Source of the DNA: UBA11098 sp041671525
GTDB taxonomy: Bacteria; Patescibacteriota; Minisyncoccia; Moranbacterales; UBA2206
Length of the DNA stretch: 7,929 bases
Reading direction: 5' to 3'
Assembly (NCBI GenBank): GCA_041671525.1
Contig: JBAZBJ010000022.1
Coordinates: 1-7,929 of the forward strand
The notes below the pieces were generated by a model, which searched no databases, had not been told where the DNA came from, and saw only the letters and a program-made list of their open reading frames with translations. Each line of letters starts with the position of its first letter. Positions within the stretch are counted from its first letter, which is position 1. Shown piece by piece: positions 5,736-7,929 of this stretch. Position numbers and translations under genes: made by a program.

Positions 5736-6290
5736 CTACATAGAATCTCTGCAATTTTCACAGATTAAATTTCCATGTACTGAATATAGAATATCATATT
5801 TACCACAATCTTCACAAACTCCCTCTCTTGCATCTTTTATTTTTTTTATTCTTTTTAATTTTTGAGCTTCTTCCCTAATTTGAGAAAATTCATCTAATTC
5901 AGGATACAATTGAGGTTGAAAATTAAATATGTCTCTTGCAGTTACCATTCCAACAAGCTCTCCATCTTGAATAACCGGAAGTCTTTCAAATTTGACACTT
6001 TTCATTTTTTCTAGGGCTTCTTTAATTGTTGCAGAGGGCTTTATTGTTGCTATCTTTTTTGGAGATATATCTATTGCTTTTATTTTTGAAAGATCCTCTT
6101 TTGATTTTTTAATTAAAGCCCAAAGAATGTCTTTTCTGGAGATTATTCCTACTAGCTTTTTATTATTGGCAAGAAGCAGGCTACCAACCTTTTGTTTTAC
6201 CATTTTTGTGGCACATTCCAGCAGGTTTGTTTCTGGTTTAATCCTAATAGGATCTCTTGTCATCACATCAGAGACCAAGATGTTTTCCAT
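5736..6290 (-). CDS. Two-CBS-domain protein with C-terminal zinc ribbon
   Basis: A 184-residue cytosolic regulator. The first CBS motif covers about 1-62: VSDVMTRDPIRIKPETNLLEC, GSLLLANNKKLVGIISRKDI. The second covers about 70-123: ISPKKIATIKPSATIKEALEKM, RLPVIQDGELVGMVTARDI. The pair should form a Bateman module that binds an adenine nucleotide such as AMP, ATP or S-adenosylmethionine. A charged linker (130-156) leads to a zinc ribbon with CEDC (159-162) and CENC (177-180) and no disrupted ligands. CBS plus zinc-ribbon proteins are common in archaea; partners are mostly unknown. No enzyme domain is attached, so it probably senses nucleotide state and acts through protein or nucleic-acid contact (inference). 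It is divergent from the thermosome gene. Confidence 0.9.
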   Translation of the reverse strand: MENILVSDVMTRDPIRIKPETNLLECATKMVKQKVGSLLLANNKKLVGIISRKDILWALIKKSKEDLSKIKAIDISPKKIATIKPSATIKEALEKMKSVKFERLPVIQDGELVGMVTARDIFNFQPQLYPELDEFSQIREEAQKLKRIKKIKDAREGVCEDCGKYDILYSVHGNLICENCRDSM

Positions 6291-6304
6291 TTTAGTATGG
6301 TTTA

Positions 6305-6328
6305 GTTATATACTTTTTACTTATAAAG
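6305..6328 (-). promoter_or_regulatory. Two TATA-like boxes before the CBS gene
   Basis: On the minus strand, GTATATAACT (6314-6305) is centred about 20 bases and CTTTATAAGT (6328-6319) about 34 bases before the ATG at 6290. The first would give a start at or just inside the ATG, the second a short leader. Which is used cannot be decided by eye. Confidence 0.4.
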
Positions 6329-6343
6329 TTTTATGTAAAAACT
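6327..6343. repeat. Inverted repeat in the CBS/thermosome divergent spacer
   Basis: AGTTTT-ATGTA-AAAACT has 6-base perfect arms and a 5-base centre. It lies directly upstream of the distal CBS TATA box and about 26 bases before the thermosome TATA box, where a dimeric heat-shock or other regulator could sit. The arms are AT-rich and short, so the evidence is weak. Confidence 0.3.
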
Positions 6344-6368
6344 GGAAATGTCATCTTATCACAACAAA

Positions 6369-6377
6369 TTTTAAATA
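6369..6377 (+). promoter_or_regulatory. TATA box of the thermosome gene
   Basis: TTTTAAATA is centred 26 bases before the ATG at 6399 and preceded by a purine-containing ACAACAAA stretch (BRE-like). It supports a leaderless thermosome mRNA. Confidence 0.55.
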
Positions 6378-6398
6378 AGTCCTAAGTAAAGAAAGAAT

Positions 6399-7929
6399 AT
6401 GAATGAAAAACCATTTGTAATTATGCCAGAAGATGTGCAGAGAATTCTAGGCAAAGATGCACAGAGAAATAATATTCTTGCTGCAAAAATGGTTGCTGAA
6501 ATTGTGAAAACAACTTTAGGGCCAAAAGGAATGGATAAAATGCTGGTTTCTCCTACAAATGACATTATAATTACCAATGATGGAGTTACAATTCTTGAAG
6601 AAATGCAGATTGAACATCCTGCTGCTAAGATGATGGTTGAAATTGCGAGAACTCAAGAAACAGAAGTTGGAGACGGAACAACAACCGCTGTAATGATTGC
6701 TGGAAAACTTTTGGAAAATGCAGAAAAACTTCTTGATAGAAAGATTCATCCAACTGTTATTACCAAAGGATATAGATTGGCTGCTGAAAAATCACAGGAA
6801 ATTTTGAAAGAAGTTGCATTAAGAATAACTCCTGATAATGAACAGGTTTTGAAACAGATTGCAATGACTGCCATGACAGGAAAAGGTGCTGAAGATTCAA
6901 AAGAAAAGCTTTCTGATATAATTGTAAAAGCTGTCAAGCAAGTTATGATTAATGGAAAAATTGATTTAAATGATATTAAAATAGAAAAATCAAAAGGAGA
7001 CTCAATAAATGACACTGAATTGATTTCTGGAATTGTTCTTGACAAGGAAAAAGTTTCTAATGACATGCCAAATGTTGTTGCAAATGCGAAAATTGCCTTG
7101 ATTGATTTTCCTTTGGAAATTAAGAATTTAGAAATTGACACCAAGATTTCAATTTCCTCTCCTGAACAATTGCAGAGTTTTATTAATCAAGAAGAAGAGA
7201 CAATAAGAAAAATGGTTTCTAAAGTAAAAATGTCAGGTGCAAGTGTTATTTTCTGCCAAAAAGGAATTGATGATTTTGCGCAATATCTTTTAGCCAAGGA
7301 AAGGATTTATGCTTGCAGAAGAGTTTCAAAATCTGACATTGAAAAATTAGCAAAAGCAACTGGCGCGAAAATAGTTTCTAATATTAATGAATTAACTTCT
7401 GGGGAATTAGGAAGTGCTGTGATTGTCGAAGAAGTGAAGCATGGAGAAGAAACAATGACTTATATCCAAGGATGCAGAAATCCAAAAGCATTGACTATAT
7501 TAATCAGAGGAGGAACAGGGCATGTTCTTGATGAGATTGAGAGAGCAATAAAGGATGGATTAGGAGATGTTGTTTCTTCTTTGAAATATGGAATGGTTGT
7601 TCCTGGAGGAGGAGCAATTGAAATAGAACTTTCAAGAAGATTAAGAGAATATTCGCAGGGGCTTTCTGGAAGAGAACAACTTGCTGTTGAAGAATTTGCT
7701 TCTGCATTAGAATTTATTCCTGCAACACTAGCAGAAAATGCAGGAATTGACCCAATTGATGTATTGACAGAATTAAAAGCAAGGCATGATGCTGGAGAGA
7801 AAAATATTGGATTGAATTTATTTACAAACAGAATTGAAAATGTTCTTGATGCAAAGATAATTGAGCCTGTAAAAATAAAATCCCAAGCAATAAGCTCTGC
7901 GACAGATGTTGCAATTATGATTTTAAGAA
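6399..7929 (+). CDS. Thermosome subunit (group II chaperonin), C-terminus cut by window edge
   Basis: Open for 510 codons to the window edge; full family members are about 540-550 residues, so only the end is missing. Group II chaperonins form double-ring cytosolic ATPases that fold proteins. Equatorial domain: GKDAQRNNI (18-26), TLGPKGMDKML (39-49), NDGVTIL (60-66), EVGDGTTTAV (89-98, nucleotide-site Asp92). Intermediate domain: MTGKGAED (159-166). Apical domain (about 215-365) with the FCQKGIDDFAQ block (285-295). Return to the equator: LIRGGTGHVLDEIERAIKDGL (368-388; conserved Asp386 for hydrolysis), VVPGGGAIEIEL (400-411), GREQLAVEEFASALEFIP (424-441), LAENAGIDPID (444-454), IIEPVKIKSQAI (487-498). 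All key residues are present, so it should be active. The ATG at 6399 is preferred over the out-of-frame one at 6403 and fits the promoter distance. Confidence 0.97.
   Translation, partial: MNEKPFVIMPEDVQRILGKDAQRNNILAAKMVAEIVKTTLGPKGMDKMLVSPTNDIIITNDGVTILEEMQIEHPAAKMMVEIARTQETEVGDGTTTAVMIAGKLLENAEKLLDRKIHPTVITKGYRLAAEKSQEILKEVALRITPDNEQVLKQIAMTAMTGKGAEDSKEKLSDIIVKAVKQVMINGKIDLNDIKIEKSKGDSINDTELISGIVLDKEKVSNDMPNVVANAKIALIDFPLEIKNLEIDTKISISSPEQLQSFINQEEETIRKMVSKVKMSGASVIFCQKGIDDFAQYLLAKERIYACRRVSKSDIEKLAKATGAKIVSNINELTSGELGSAVIVEEVKHGEETMTYIQGCRNPKALTILIRGGTGHVLDEIERAIKDGLGDVVSSLKYGMVVPGGGAIEIELSRRLREYSQGLSGREQLAVEEFASALEFIPATLAENAGIDPIDVLTELKARHDAGEKNIGLNLFTNRIENVLDAKIIEPVKIKSQAISSATDVAIMILR

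Noticed and set aside
5992..6378. A 128-residue plus-strand open frame
   Set aside because: It is antisense to the CBS coding region and runs through the divergent promoter spacer, and the translation resembles no family.
6371..7144. Three adjoining minus-strand open frames opposite the thermosome gene
   Set aside because: The plus strand encodes conserved chaperonin residues throughout. These are complementary-strand shadows favoured by codon usage.

Overview
The window is strongly AT-rich and reads as archaeal. Three signs support this. It carries a group II chaperonin (thermosome) gene rather than GroEL. It has a tRNA-Tyr gene with a C1-G72 pair, no encoded CCA and an intron after position 37. 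Most isolated genes have a TATA-like element centred about 25 bases before the start codon, as expected for leaderless archaeal transcripts. Together with the small, compact, mostly uncharacterised genes, this suggests a low-GC DPANN-type archaeon (Woesearchaeota/Pacearchaeota-like). That placement is inference.

Left part (1-1186, + strand): the 3' end of a flippase-like multi-pass membrane protein gene, followed 3 bases later by a membrane-anchored, probably extracytoplasmic alpha/beta hydrolase. Converging on it, 8 bases away, is a ZIP-family metal transporter gene (1195-1917, - strand). This is divergently paired with a YycJ/WalJ-like metallo-beta-lactamase-fold protein (2004-2951, + strand). 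The last 80 or so residues of that protein look like the C-terminal tail of a type I/N6-adenine DNA methyltransferase (HsdM) instead of the normal end of the family. This is the most unusual feature of the window.

Middle part (2979-5676, all - strand): reading in the direction of transcription, a 169-residue uncharacterised soluble protein, a 459-residue secreted/membrane-anchored beta-rich protein, an 81-residue unknown protein, an 85-residue Cys-containing small protein with its own promoter, and an intron-containing tRNA-Tyr with its own promoter and a T-run terminator.

Right part (5736-7929): a two-CBS-domain protein with a C-terminal zinc ribbon (- strand) is divergent from the thermosome subunit gene (+ strand, cut by the window edge). 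The 108-base spacer between them holds promoters for both and an inverted repeat.

No CRISPR array, insertion sequence, rRNA or long repeat was seen. No stretch over about 110 bases is without a gene.
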